From Tenacibaculum adriaticum (GTDB taxonomy: Bacteria > Bacteroidota > Bacteroidia > Flavobacteriales > Flavobacteriaceae), in assembly GCF_008124875.1 (NCBI RefSeq), contig NZ_VNIA01000002.1, positions 496,001 to 560,000 on the forward strand: a stretch of 64,000 nucleotides of DNA, written 5' to 3'. Shown in pieces: positions 36,630 to 46,037 of this stretch. Both the position numbers and the translations under genes were made by a program. The notes under the pieces were generated by a model, which had not been told where the DNA came from, searched no databases, and saw only the letters and a program-made list of their open reading frames with translations. The first letter of the stretch is position 1, and every line of letters begins with the position of its first letter.

Positions 36630-37283
36630 TTATCTTTTTCGAGTTTTATGATTGGTGTTTTTTGTGTATTTAGAACTAGTTTTAGCACTAGCTTTCTGGC
36701 CTTGTGTATTTCTTTTACGAAGTAAATTTTTACTTTCTGCTAGATCTTCTTTTGTATTTCTGATATCTATCTTTCCATTAGATAATTCATATAAATGTTC
36801 TAAAATAACACTATCATCTACTGTATCTTTATTCCAATTTAAGAAGCACTTTTTCATGTGGTTTGCTATAGTATACACCAAAGCATCTTTCATTTCACCT
36901 TCCTCCCAAGTTAAAGCAACATCTATCATTGTTTGAATGTTATTACCATAAAATCGATATTTAGAAGCCGATTTTGGATATGCTAATCTTTCTGGTTTTT
37001 CTTGTAATTCTTCTTTTGATGGTATTTCGTAAGGAGAGTCTGCATCTAATTTAAAATCAGACATAATATACAATTGATCCCAAAGTTTATGTTTAAAATC
37101 TGGCACATCACGTAAATGTGGTTGCAAATTCCCCATTACATCAATAATTGCCTGAGCCATGGTATTTCGCTCTTCTTTAGTCTCTAAAGACATGCAATGA
37201 TCTACTAATTTTTGTATATGTCTTCCATATTCTGGAATTATAAGTAAAGGTCTTTCTGAATTGTATTCTAAATCAAACGTCAT
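36630..37283 (-). CDS. DUF4290 domain protein
   Basis: 217 aa, cytoplasmic. The opening DLEYNSERPLLIIPEYGRH, then DVMGNLQPHLRDVPDFKHKLWDQL and FYGNNIQTMIDVA, are features I recall for DUF4290, a Bacteroidota family usually next to murA. The C-terminus is basic and low-complexity (KASAKTSSKYTKN), perhaps nucleic-acid binding. Its stop codon is immediately followed by the murA start, which implies linked expression. Function unknown. Confidence 0.85.
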   Translation of the reverse strand: MTFDLEYNSERPLLIIPEYGRHIQKLVDHCMSLETKEERNTMAQAIIDVMGNLQPHLRDVPDFKHKLWDQLYIMSDFKLDADSPYEIPSKEELQEKPERLAYPKSASKYRFYGNNIQTMIDVALTWEEGEMKDALVYTIANHMKKCFLNWNKDTVDDSVILEHLYELSNGKIDIRNTKEDLAESKNLLRKRNTQGQKASAKTSSKYTKNTNHKTRKR

Positions 37284-37374
37284 TTTCTGTTTTTATTTAT
37301 TGCAAAATAATGAATAATTTTTGTTCTCAAAGCAATTTCCCTACGGAAATGATTTGAACAAACTATAGATTTTC

Positions 37375-39702
37375 TTAACCTATTACTTTTAATTTTGCGA
37401 ATTGTAATAATAATTTCTTTTTTCCTACAGTACCAAATTTAATTTCAGCTTTTTTATTAGGTCCTGCTCCTTCTAAAGCCAAAACCTCTCCTGTTCCAAA
37501 ACGGTTATGCTCTACAATATTACCAACTGCAATATTACCGTCAAATAAATTGATTTTTGAAGTTGTTTCAGACACCTTTTTCATTTTGCTCTTCGGTGGA
37601 ATTAAATCTTTTGGACTTTTCTTCTGCAAAAATTCTTGACGCTTTTTCTGAATCGGCTTTTGAAAACGAATCTGCTTTGGTGAATCGCCAAAAATATCTG
37701 AATCTATAAACCTGTTTACACTTGGTTCTGGAGCTTTAGGCGTAATATATTCTAAAAATTGATCATCAATTTCTTCTAAAAAACGACTCGGTTCACCATC
37801 TGTTAATTTTCCCCAACGATAACGAGTTTGCGCGTAAGTTAAATACGCTTGCTTTTCAGCACGTGTTAAAGCTACGTAAAATAAACGACGCTCCTCCTCT
37901 AACTCACTACGCGTATTCATACTCATTGCAGATGGAAATAAATTCTCCTCTAACCCTACTACATAAACGTATGGAAATTCTAATCCTTTAGATTGATGAA
38001 TACTCATTAAAGCAACTCTTGCAACATCCTCTTTTTTCTCTGAATCAAAATCAGTTGCTAAAGCAACATCTTCTAAAAACGAGGTAAGAGATGCATCCTC
38101 TCCTGCTTCTATTTTGTCAGTAATAAAATCCTTAATTCCATTTAATAGTTCCTGAACGTTTTCAACCTTACTTACACCTTCTGGCGTACCATCTTTTTGT
38201 AAGTCTTTAACCAATTGCGTTTGCTTTACTACTAAATCTGCCATTTCAAAAGCATTTTTAGTTTGTGATTCTATTTGAAAACGTTGAATCATATTAGCGA
38301 AATTTTGCAATTTCGTTTTAGTTGGTGAATTCACTTTTAAATCCACTTTATCTATATTTAAAATAACTTCAAAAATGGATTTTTTATAATGATTTGCCGC
38401 AATAGTTAATTTATCTATAGTGGTAGCACCGATACCACGAGCAGGATAATTAATTACACGTTTTAACGCTTCTTCGTCATTTAAATTAATTAATAAGCGT
38501 AAGTAAGACAGTAAATCTTTAATCTCTTTACGTTGATAGAAAGAAATTCCACCATAAATTTTATAATCTATATTTTTCTTACGCAGAGAATCTTCTATAG
38601 CTCTAGACTGCGAGTTTGTTCTATACAACACTGCAAATGAATCGGCTTCTAATTGATGATTCATCATGTTTTCCCAAATAGATTGCGCTACAAAACGTCC
38701 TTCTTCTCCATCAGAAATGGTGCGCATTACTTTAACGTAATTCCCGTTATCATTAGCTGTCCAAACTTCTTTATCTAGTTTCGTTTTATTTTTTGCAATT
38801 ACCGAATTTGCTGCGTTTACAATATTTTTCGTAGAACGATAGTTCTGTTCTAACTTAAACGTTTTTACATCTGGGTAATCTTTCTGGAAATTTAAAATAT
38901 TATTAATGTTTGCTCCACGAAAAGAATAAATACTTTGAGAATCATCTCCGACCACACAAATGTTCTGAAAACGATCTGCCAATGCACGTACAATAATATA
39001 CTGTGAATGGTTAGTATCCTGGTACTCATCTACCATAATGTATCGAAAACGATCTTGGTATTTTGCCAATACATCTGGAAACCGTGCTAATAATTCATTG
39101 GTCCGTAACAGTAAATCATCAAAATCCATTGCTCCAGATTTAAAACATCTTTCTACATATTCTTTATAAATATCTCCTACTTTTGGTCGACTCGCCATGG
39201 TGTCTGCTTCTATCAACTCAGGGTTATTAAAGTAAGCTCTTACGGTAACCAAACTGTTTTTGAATGAAGATATTCTACTTAAAATCTGTTTAGGTTTATA
39301 CCTGTCTTTATCAAGATTCATTTCTTTAATAATGGACGTTATTAAACGAACAGAATCTTGTGTATCGTAAATAGTGAAGTTAGAAGGATACCCTAATTTA
39401 TCAGCTTCCGAGCGTAGAATACGTGCAAAAACAGAGTGAAAAGTTCCCATCCATAAATTTTTCGCTTCACTATGACCTACAACGCCCGCAATACGCTCTT
39501 TCATTTCACGCGCTGCTTTATTGGTAAATGTTAATGATAAAATATTAAATGAGTCTACTCCTTGCTCCATTAAGTGGGCAATTCTGTACGTTAAAACTCT
39601 TGTTTTACCCGAACCTGCACCTGCAATAATAATCATAGGTCCGTCTTTTTGTAAAACAGCTGCTCTTTGTGGTTCGTTAAGTTGCTCTAAATAAGTACTC
39701 AA
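37375..39702 (-). CDS. UvrD/PcrA-type DNA helicase
   Basis: Superfamily 1A 3'-5' helicase acting in repair and in clearing replication conflicts. Seen: the Q-motif LNEPQRAAV, Walker A AGAGSGKTRVLTYR near residue 30, Walker B YIMVDEYQDTNHSQY, GDDSQSIYSFRGAN, LEQNYRST, MSIHQSKGLEFPYVYVVG and VALTRAEKQAYL. The length of 775 aa is typical. The start at 39702 is a TTG; no ATG lies at a suitable place and the N-terminus STYLEQLNEPQ fits the family. The C-terminus ends in a Tudor-like domain (GTGEVLALEGAG...KIKF-type). It is divergent from the satD operon. Confidence 0.93.
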   Translation of the reverse strand: MSTYLEQLNEPQRAAVLQKDGPMIIIAGAGSGKTRVLTYRIAHLMEQGVDSFNILSLTFTNKAAREMKERIAGVVGHSEAKNLWMGTFHSVFARILRSEADKLGYPSNFTIYDTQDSVRLITSIIKEMNLDKDRYKPKQILSRISSFKNSLVTVRAYFNNPELIEADTMASRPKVGDIYKEYVERCFKSGAMDFDDLLLRTNELLARFPDVLAKYQDRFRYIMVDEYQDTNHSQYIIVRALADRFQNICVVGDDSQSIYSFRGANINNILNFQKDYPDVKTFKLEQNYRSTKNIVNAANSVIAKNKTKLDKEVWTANDNGNYVKVMRTISDGEEGRFVAQSIWENMMNHQLEADSFAVLYRTNSQSRAIEDSLRKKNIDYKIYGGISFYQRKEIKDLLSYLRLLINLNDEEALKRVINYPARGIGATTIDKLTIAANHYKKSIFEVILNIDKVDLKVNSPTKTKLQNFANMIQRFQIESQTKNAFEMADLVVKQTQLVKDLQKDGTPEGVSKVENVQELLNGIKDFITDKIEAGEDASLTSFLEDVALATDFDSEKKEDVARVALMSIHQSKGLEFPYVYVVGLEENLFPSAMSMNTRSELEEERRLFYVALTRAEKQAYLTYAQTRYRWGKLTDGEPSRFLEEIDDQFLEYITPKAPEPSVNRFIDSDIFGDSPKQIRFQKPIQKKRQEFLQKKSPKDLIPPKSKMKKVSETTSKINLFDGNIAVGNIVEHNRFGTGEVLALEGAGPNKKAEIKFGTVGKKKLLLQFAKLKVIG

Positions 39703-39818
39703 TGGAAATCTTTATTGAAAGTATTTTAAAACGGAAAAATAACCATTCTTTTAGGTTTTTTACCCATTTTTAAGCAGATTTTATCCACAGATTTATTCAA
39801 GCAAAAAAATTAGACCCC

Positions 39819-39890
39819 AAACCCGAATTATCAATAATTCGTCTTAAAACCCGAAGAGCTCAAAATTCGTCTTAAAACCCGAATTATTTT
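39819..39890 (+). promoter_or_regulatory. Array of 28-bp operator-like repeats upstream of satD
   Basis: AACCCGAA recurs three times with CCC at 39822, 39850 and 39878, an exact 28-base period. The first two full units share CCCGAA at the start and ATTCGTCTTAAAA at the end (19 identical positions). Unit 1 contains the perfect inverted repeat CGAATTAT-CA-ATAATTCG. The third, partial copy runs into the -33 TTTG of the satD promoter. The layout suggests cooperative binding of a repressor, plausibly SatD itself. Confidence 0.7.
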
Positions 39891-39919
39891 GTTTTTATCA
39901 AACTAAAAAACTATTTTTA
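39888..39919 (+). promoter_or_regulatory. satD promoter
   Basis: TTTG at 39888-39891, a 20-base spacer, then TATTTTTA at 39912-39919 (7 of 8 to TAnnTTTG). The ATG follows 14 bases later. The -33 element is overlapped by the last repeat of the operator array. Confidence 0.6.
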
Positions 39920-39933
39920 CTAAAAATTACAGC

Positions 39934-40551
39934 ATGATAAGCATCATCACTGGCGATATTATTAACTCGAGAACTATTTTAGTTGAAGAATGGCTTCCTG
40001 TTTTAAAGAGCGCTTTTAATAAAATTGGTAAAACACCAAAAACTTGGGAAATATATAGAGGTGATAGTTTTCAAATAGAAGTTGAAAACATTGCCGATTC
40101 TTTTCGGTTTGCTCTAGAGCTTAAAACCGCTATCAAGAAAATAAAAGATTTAGATGTTCGTTTAGCCATAGGAATAGGAACTAAAAATTTTAATGCTAAA
40201 AACATAACAGAAGCTAATGGTGAGGCTTTTGTTAATTCTGGCTATGCTTTTGATCATTTACTAAAAAAACAAAATTTAGCTATAAAATCTCCTTGGAAAG
40301 AAGTTGATGAAGAATTTAATATAGCTTTTGGATTAGCCTTGTTGATAATGGATAATTGGACTGTAAATTCAGCAGAATTTGTAAAAATGGTTCTTGATAA
40401 TCCGAAAGTAACTCAAAAAGTGATTGCCAAAAAACTTGAAATTTCTGAAAGTAGTGCCAGTGAACGTAGAAAACGCTCAGGATTAGATGAAATTATGAAG
40501 TTAGAAAAACGATATAGAAAAATTATGAATCAAAAAATGACTAACGCATGA
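39934..40551 (+). CDS. satD: SatD-family protein with C-terminal helix-turn-helix
   Basis: 205 aa. It opens MISIITGDIINSR and has YRGDSFQIEVENIADSFRFALELK and RLAIGIGTKNFNAKNITEANGEAF, features of the SatD family (named after a streptococcal acid-tolerance operon; biochemical role not established). The C-terminal 50 residues look like a helix-turn-helix (NPKVTQKVIAKKLEISESSASERRKRSG, given here in halves: VTQKVIAKKLEIS and ESSASERRKRSG). It overlaps the DUF3307 gene by 4 bases and lies behind an array of regular repeats, so autoregulation is a reasonable inference. Confidence 0.8.
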   Translation: MISIITGDIINSRTILVEEWLPVLKSAFNKIGKTPKTWEIYRGDSFQIEVENIADSFRFALELKTAIKKIKDLDVRLAIGIGTKNFNAKNITEANGEAFVNSGYAFDHLLKKQNLAIKSPWKEVDEEFNIAFGLALLIMDNWTVNSAEFVKMVLDNPKVTQKVIAKKLEISESSASERRKRSGLDEIMKLEKRYRKIMNQKMTNA

Positions 40552-41261
40552 TCTTATTTTTAAAATTTTTAATTGCCCATTTATTAGGTGATTTTGTTTT
40601 TCAACCTGAAAATTGGGTAAAAGATAAAGAGAAAAAGAAAATAAAATCAGTAAAACTATACGCACATATTGGTGTACATGTAGCTCTACTACTCTTACTT
40701 TTACAATTTAACACTAGATATTTAGGTGGATTTTTCTTAATCATCTTTTCTCACTTTTTAATCGATGTTGCAAAAGTTTACCTTCAAAAGAAAAAAAACA
40801 AACGTATTTTCTTTTTTATTGATCAGTTTTTGCACGTTTTAATGTTAGCTGTTGCAGCATATCTTTATAATCCTTTTACAATAGACTTTCAGCAAATTTT
40901 ATCAGAAAAAAACCTATTATTTATTGCTTCAATCATATTTTTAATCTTTGTTTCTTCTATTATGATAAAAGTCATTATTACACAATGGTCTTTAGAAAAA
41001 GAAGAAAAAAAGGAGCAACAATCTTTAGCTAAAGCAGGAAAATATATTGGTATCTTAGAACGTTTATTTGTTTTTATGTTTGTTATTCTAGGTAAATGGG
41101 AAGGTGTTGGTTTTTTACTTGCAGCAAAATCAATATTTAGATTTGGTGATTTAACCGAGGCAAAAGATAGAAAACTTACAGAATATATTCTTATAGGAAC
41201 TTTATTAAGTTTTGGATTGGCAATTTTAACAGGACTTGTATATTCGCATTATGGAAGATAA
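40548..41261 (+). CDS. DUF3307 family membrane protein
   Basis: 237 aa. Polytopic, with about five to six hydrophobic segments. The N-terminal LIAHLLGDFVFQPENWVKDK is the family hallmark (His/Asp-containing first helix), followed by HIGVHVALLLLLLQF and FSHFLIDVAKVYLQKKK. It is translationally coupled to satD by a 4-base ATGA overlap. SatD-DUF3307 pairs occur in many bacteria, but no activity is known to me. The membrane location and conserved His/Asp residues suggest an enzyme or transporter; this is speculation. Confidence 0.8.
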   Translation: MILFLKFLIAHLLGDFVFQPENWVKDKEKKKIKSVKLYAHIGVHVALLLLLLQFNTRYLGGFFLIIFSHFLIDVAKVYLQKKKNKRIFFFIDQFLHVLMLAVAAYLYNPFTIDFQQILSEKNLLFIASIIFLIFVSSIMIKVIITQWSLEKEEKKEQQSLAKAGKYIGILERLFVFMFVILGKWEGVGFLLAAKSIFRFGDLTEAKDRKLTEYILIGTLLSFGLAILTGLVYSHYGR

Positions 41262-41763
41262 AATTATTGAAGGGTTAGCCTATGCCCTACCGGCTTTAGT
41301 TACAGGTGCAGTTGCCTATTTTATGTTCAACTCGTTTGTACAACAAGATAATAACGAAAAGAAATTTAATGCTTTAGTTGAAAAAAAGCGCGAGAGTTTA
41401 CCTATAAAACTACAAGCCTACGAACGTTTGTTATTGTTCTGCGAACGCATTAATCCGTCGAAATTATTACTACGTGTAAATCCGATTGGAACAGATACAA
41501 ATAGTTACTTGCATTTACTAATTAGTAATATTGAACAAGAATTTGAACACAACCTAGTGCAACAACTTTATATAGCTGAAGATAGCTGGAAAGCTGTTGT
41601 TGGTTCTAAATTAGCCATTGTAAACAAATTACGACAAGTTGCTGAAAAAAGTGAGAATGCAAAAGAACTTAGAGAAAACTTATTGATTGATTATTCTCAA
41701 GTTGAAAGCCCAACAGAAACCGCAATCGCTATTATTAAACAACAGGTTCGTAAACTTTTATAA
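41251..41763 (+). CDS. DUF7935-like membrane-anchored protein
   Basis: About 170 aa, starting MEDKIIEGLAYALPALVTGAVAYFMFN: one N-terminal transmembrane helix, then a cytoplasmic helical domain with LQAYERLLLFCERINPSKLLLRVNP and NIEQEFEHNLVQQLYI. This matches my memory of the DUF7935 family of Bacteroidota. The ATG at 41251 lies inside the end of the DUF3307 gene (11-base overlap), so an earlier TTG at 41236 is not needed. The third gene of the satD unit, ended by a strong terminator. Function unknown. Confidence 0.72.
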   Translation: MEDKIIEGLAYALPALVTGAVAYFMFNSFVQQDNNEKKFNALVEKKRESLPIKLQAYERLLLFCERINPSKLLLRVNPIGTDTNSYLHLLISNIEQEFEHNLVQQLYIAEDSWKAVVGSKLAIVNKLRQVAEKSENAKELRENLLIDYSQVESPTETAIAIIKQQVRKLL

Positions 41764-41764
41764 T

Positions 41765-41796
41765 AAAAAAGCTCTTGATTTCTCAAGAGCTTTTTT
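41765..41796. terminator. Bidirectional terminator between satD operon and cobalamin locus
   Basis: AAAAAAGCTCTTGA-TTTC-TCAAGAGCTTTTTT, a perfect stem with A- and T-runs, between two convergent operons. Confidence 0.93.
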
Positions 41797-41810
41797 ATTA
41801 TAATATAACA

Positions 41811-42872
41811 TTAATTAAAATATATTTTACCTGGATTAATACCAACCGTAAATTCTTTTTCTTCTGCTTTTGTTGAAATATCAAATACCTTTAACGAACC
41901 ATTAGATACATAATCTTTAGCGTCTGTAATATATAATTTACCTTCTCTAACATTCATTCCATAAACAGGTGTAGAAAATAATTCTGTAGCATTATACGTT
42001 GATGCACTTTCACTCATTTCATAGACTTTTCCTTCTGAAGAAAAATATATTTTTCCATCTTCTTTTACCATGGTATTTGGATGCACTTCTGTAGGAACTT
42101 CTATTGTTTTAGTTACGGTATTAGAACCTGTACTAATCACAGAAATTTCAGCCAATACCTCTGTTGGATTCCAAGTTGAAGCAGCTTGCCCTTCGCAAGA
42201 AACCATTAAACTTCCATTACTATTAAAAAATAATTCATCTGGGGCAATACCTACCGTAATATTTGCCACAACACTATCCGAAGTTGCATCTAAAACAGAA
42301 ACCGAATTACCAACTCCCCAACCTCCTTTATGAGACACATATAATTTGTTTCCATTCGCTATAATTCTTTCTGGACCTTCAGCTACGGTTATTTTATTTG
42401 TAACTGAATTTGTATCCAAATCAATAACAGCTACATAGTCGTCATCTGTACTTCCTCCATCTCCCCAATTAGTAACATACCCTTTTCCATTTGCAAAAGC
42501 AATAAAACGAGGATTACTTAAATCGGTTGAAATTTCTCCCAACTTTTCCATTGTATAACGATCTGTAATTGATATTTTATTGGCAACATTAACTACAATA
42601 TACGCTCTATTTTCATCAAACCCAATAGATTGCACTATCGTTCCTAAAGTTTCATTATTCACCTTTTCATACACTTTTGCTTCTTCTGCTGTATAATCAT
42701 TAGAAATATAATTTATAGTTCCTGTTCCTCCTGTAAAATCTCCTTCATTCGTCACTATGATCCCATTGTCATAATCACCTTTTGGAGCTGTCGGCTCATT
42801 ACTATCGCTACTACATGATGCTAAAACAGTTAACGCGATAATTAATAACACTACTAATTTATTAGTTTTCAT
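41811..42872 (-). CDS. BtuG-like beta-propeller surface lipoprotein (YncE/DUF5074 type)
   Basis: 353 aa with a lipoprotein signal (VVLLIIALTVLASCSSDSN). The body is a beta-propeller: repeated blades such as ITDRYTMEKLGEIS, VIDLDTNSVTNKITVAEGPERI and VLDATSDSVVANITVGIAPDEL. It lies 5 bases downstream of a BtuB-like receptor under a cobalamin riboswitch. In Bacteroides, the lipoprotein BtuG is a surface beta-propeller encoded with BtuB that captures cobalamin with very high affinity and caps the receptor. Size, fold, lipid anchor and position all fit; identity of function is inferred from this context. Confidence 0.82.
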   Translation of the reverse strand: MKTNKLVVLLIIALTVLASCSSDSNEPTAPKGDYDNGIIVTNEGDFTGGTGTINYISNDYTAEEAKVYEKVNNETLGTIVQSIGFDENRAYIVVNVANKISITDRYTMEKLGEISTDLSNPRFIAFANGKGYVTNWGDGGSTDDDYVAVIDLDTNSVTNKITVAEGPERIIANGNKLYVSHKGGWGVGNSVSVLDATSDSVVANITVGIAPDELFFNSNGSLMVSCEGQAASTWNPTEVLAEISVISTGSNTVTKTIEVPTEVHPNTMVKEDGKIYFSSEGKVYEMSESASTYNATELFSTPVYGMNVREGKLYITDAKDYVSNGSLKVFDISTKAEEKEFTVGINPGKIYFN

Positions 42873-42877
42873 TTTTT

Positions 42878-44698
42878 TTAAATATTTAGTTTAAGTTTAA
42901 TTTGATAATTTCTCGGTGGCATCGGGTAATATTCATAACTCTGATACTCCCTGTTAAATATATTATTAATTGTAAATTGTACTTTAGTTTGTTTAAGTTG
43001 ATAGTCCACACCAATATTAGATACTGAAAAAGCTTCTAAACTTCCTTCATTAACTTTTCTTTTACCATTTATTAACTGCTGGTAATAAGCGGAAAATTTA
43101 TTGATTTTATAATTTAACGAAAAGTTAATTCGGTGTCTTGGAACATAAATTAAATCTGTTTTTTTTTCGGTATCTTTAGCAAAAGTTAATGCATAGTTCG
43201 ACAATAAATTAAACTGATGCTCTCCCCTTTTTTTATTAAAACTCAATGAAATTTCAGCTCCATAATTTACTGACTTAGATATATTATAAGGCTCCCAAAC
43301 ACCTGATTCTCCTGGTTTCCACTGAATAAGATCTTTATTATCAATATAAAATCCGTTGAAATTTATTTTTAATTTTTTTAATTGAAATACATTTCCTATT
43401 TCAAACTGATATGAGTTTTCTGGTTTTAAATTTGGGTTTCCTACTACCCCCCAATACAAATCATTTAGCGTTGGTGCTCTAAAATTTTTAGATGTGTTAA
43501 ATAATATTGAATAAAAATCTCTAACTTTAAATTCCGTTCCAAAAGAATATAATAAAGAATTTTTATAAGTAAATGAAAATTCCTTTCGTAACTGAGCATT
43601 GTATGAAAAAACATTAGATACCGTATGATTTAAAACACCAATAAAAGAAATAGTATTTCTAGATTTGTTTTGTAAATCATCGCCACTTCCTGTTGTGCTT
43701 TCATAATTAACTAATCCGTTTATATCAATTTTATCTGAAATTTTATACTGATAATCTATATTAGCAATGAATGTACTTGCTTTATTTATTGAAAAATTAT
43801 CTGGATTAAATCTATTTTCAACATAAATATATTCTTCACTTAAATAGGCCAAACGAGAAGTTATTACTTGCTTTTTATCCAAAAAACTATTCCACTCTAT
43901 TAAGTTTCGAATAGTATTATATTTTAGTTTTGCTTTTGACGGAGCATTTAAACTTCTAGCAGTATTTCTATCATTTAGAGTAAGGTTAGAATACACTTTG
44001 AACCAATTTTTTTTATTGATTTTTACTCCAAAATTTCCACTAAAACCATATTTAAAATATTCTCCATTATCATTTTTTAAGTTTGAATTTAAAAACGGAT
44101 AATCATTATTTGCTCCTAAATAATTTATTCCAAAATTAATAAATGAATTTGTGTTAGAATGCGTTGTCTGTACATCAATAAAATTAGAATTGTAACTCCC
44201 TTTAGCTAATTGTATTTTGAAGTTTTGATATTTTTTAAACTCTATAGCGTTGTTCAAATGTATACTTCCACCTATTGCCCCTGTTCCAAAAAGCACACTT
44301 CCTCCCCCACTTCTAATATCAATTTCCTTAAAATTATTAATCGACACGGTGTTAAAATCAGTTTGCCCATTAAGTTGAGAATTGATATTAATTCCATTCC
44401 AAATTACAGCTGTTTGAGATGCCGTAGTTCCTCTAAAACTTGCAGACGATATCATTCCATTCCCATATTCTTTAAAATAAATTTGAGAATTAAATCGTAA
44501 GACATCTGTTAATGACTCATTGTTTTTTTCAATTAAACTATCAGAAATTACATTAACCTTATATCCTTTCGAATATTTTTTTAATTTATATCCACTAACA
44601 ACAACTTCTTCTAAAGTATAGATGCTATCCTTTTGTGCTTGCAAAAATTGCGAAACACACATAAAAAATAGAAATAGGAAATGTTTTTTATATCTCAT
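42878..44698 (-). CDS. btuB: TonB-dependent cobalamin receptor (BtuB-like)
   Basis: Outer-membrane receptor importing vitamin B12. Signal peptide (FLFFMCVSQFLQAQ), TonB-box-like segment (DSIYTLEEVVVSGYKL), plug domain (residues about 45-150, with GTTASQTAVIWNGINI and RSGGGSVLFGTGAIGGSI), then a beta barrel ending in RNYQIKLKLNI. The length of 606 aa is on the short side, like BtuB rather than SusC. Specificity is inferred from the cobalamin riboswitch upstream of it and the BtuG-like gene 5 bases downstream. Confidence 0.9.
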   Translation of the reverse strand: MRYKKHFLFLFFMCVSQFLQAQKDSIYTLEEVVVSGYKLKKYSKGYKVNVISDSLIEKNNESLTDVLRFNSQIYFKEYGNGMISSASFRGTTASQTAVIWNGININSQLNGQTDFNTVSINNFKEIDIRSGGGSVLFGTGAIGGSIHLNNAIEFKKYQNFKIQLAKGSYNSNFIDVQTTHSNTNSFINFGINYLGANNDYPFLNSNLKNDNGEYFKYGFSGNFGVKINKKNWFKVYSNLTLNDRNTARSLNAPSKAKLKYNTIRNLIEWNSFLDKKQVITSRLAYLSEEYIYVENRFNPDNFSINKASTFIANIDYQYKISDKIDINGLVNYESTTGSGDDLQNKSRNTISFIGVLNHTVSNVFSYNAQLRKEFSFTYKNSLLYSFGTEFKVRDFYSILFNTSKNFRAPTLNDLYWGVVGNPNLKPENSYQFEIGNVFQLKKLKINFNGFYIDNKDLIQWKPGESGVWEPYNISKSVNYGAEISLSFNKKRGEHQFNLLSNYALTFAKDTEKKTDLIYVPRHRINFSLNYKINKFSAYYQQLINGKRKVNEGSLEAFSVSNIGVDYQLKQTKVQFTINNIFNREYQSYEYYPMPPRNYQIKLKLNI

Positions 44699-44740
44699 AT
44701 ATTGTTAAACCTTTGTCCCGAAAGTTTTTTACTTGTGACT

Positions 44741-44905
44741 CTTTGGCAGGTCTCCTGACTTACGTCTTGTAACTCACCTTCCCATCAAAAAACTGACAGT
44801 GGTAAAAGTTTTAGTTACAAGCTTTATAGCTTACAGTTGCGGGAACAGTCTCGGATTTACACCGAATTCCCTTTTAATTCACTTACTCGAAAAGCAAGTA
44901 AAACC
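44741..44905 (-). promoter_or_regulatory. Cobalamin riboswitch upstream of btuB
   Basis: On the minus strand: GAATTCGGTGTAAATCCGA, ACTGTTCCCGCAACTGTAA, then near the end GTCAGGAGACCTGCC (the B12-box). These are the conserved core of AdoCbl-type riboswitches. It ends about 40 bases before the btuB start. When B12 is abundant it should switch the receptor operon off. Confidence 0.93.
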
Positions 44906-44999
44906 AAAAATCAAGGCAAATATATCTAATCTTATTAACAATACAACAAATTCATAGTTTGAATTTATATCTTCGTTAAATAATTTTTTTAACTACAAA

Positions 45000-46037
45000 A
45001 TGAGAATAGAAAACGAGCTTAAATTAGGATTTAAAGATGTAATGATTCGCCCAAAACGTTCCACTTTAAAGTCGCGTTCGCAAGTAACGCTAGACCGTGA
45101 ATTCACGTTCTTAAACAGTAAAAAAACCTGGAAAGGTGTACCTATTATGGCTGCTAATATGGACACTGTAGGCACGTTTGAAATGGCTACAGCTTTAGCA
45201 GAACATAACGTTTTCACCGCAATTCATAAACACTATTCTTTTGAGCAATGGAAAGATTTTGTTACCAACGCCAACGAGCAAACCATTAGAAACATTGCCG
45301 TTAGTACAGGTACAGGGAAATCAGATGCTGAAAAAACTACAAAAATATTAACAGCTTTTCCTCAAATCGATTTTATTTGTATTGATGTTGCCAATGGTTA
45401 TTCAGAACATTTTGTGAGTTTTGTAAAAAAAATGAGAGAAAAACATCCTGATAAAACCATTATTGCGGGTAACGTAGTTACTGGCGAAATGGTAGAAGAA
45501 TTATTATTGGCAGGTGCCGATATTATTAAAGTAGGAATTGGCCCTGGTTCGGTATGTACGACACGTGTTAAAACGGGTGTTGGTTACCCACAATTGTCTG
45601 CAATTATTGAGTGTGCGGATGCTGCTCATGGTTTAGGCGGACAAATTATTTCTGACGGAGGTTGTAAAACTCCTGGTGATGTTGCCAAAGCTTTTGGTGG
45701 TGGTGCCGATTTTGTGATGTTAGGCGGTATGTTGGCTGGTCATGAACAAAGCGGTGGTAATTTAATAGAAAAAGACGGCGAAAAATTCAAAATATTTTAT
45801 GGTATGAGTTCTGAAACTGCCATGAACAAACACGTTGGTGGCGTTGCTAATTATAGAGCTTCTGAAGGAAAAACTGTTGAAATTCCGTATCGTGGTAATG
45901 TTCATAATACGGTAAATGATATTTTGGGTGGTGTGCGTTCTACGTGTACCTATGTTGGTGCTAGCAGATTAAAAGAATTGACCAAAAGAACCACTTTTAT
46001 TAGAGTTCAAGAACAAGAAAACCAAGTGTATTCATAA
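45000..46037 (+). CDS. guaC: GMP reductase
   Basis: NADPH-dependent conversion of GMP to IMP, in purine salvage. IMPDH/GMPR TIM barrel without CBS domains. Seen: [50 protein letters not shown], the catalytic-Cys loop [40 protein letters not shown] and [14 protein letters not shown]. The length of 345 aa matches GMP reductase rather than IMPDH. Divergent from btuB; its stop codon abuts the start of a BtuF-like gene. Confidence 0.95.
   Translation: MRIENELKLGFKDVMIRPKRSTLKSRSQVTLDREFTFLNSKKTWKGVPIMAANMDTVGTFEMATALAEHNVFTAIHKHYSFEQWKDFVTNANEQTIRNIAVSTGTGKSDAEKTTKILTAFPQIDFICIDVANGYSEHFVSFVKKMREKHPDKTIIAGNVVTGEMVEELLLAGADIIKVGIGPGSVCTTRVKTGVGYPQLSAIIECADAAHGLGGQIISDGGCKTPGDVAKAFGGGADFVMLGGMLAGHEQSGGNLIEKDGEKFKIFYGMSSETAMNKHVGGVANYRASEGKTVEIPYRGNVHNTVNDILGGVRSTCTYVGASRLKELTKRTTFIRVQEQENQVYS

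Noticed and set aside
39819..39890. CRISPR-like regular repeats upstream of satD
   Set aside because: Only two full units and one partial copy, with no unique spacers of constant length and no cas genes. The position over a promoter fits an operator array.
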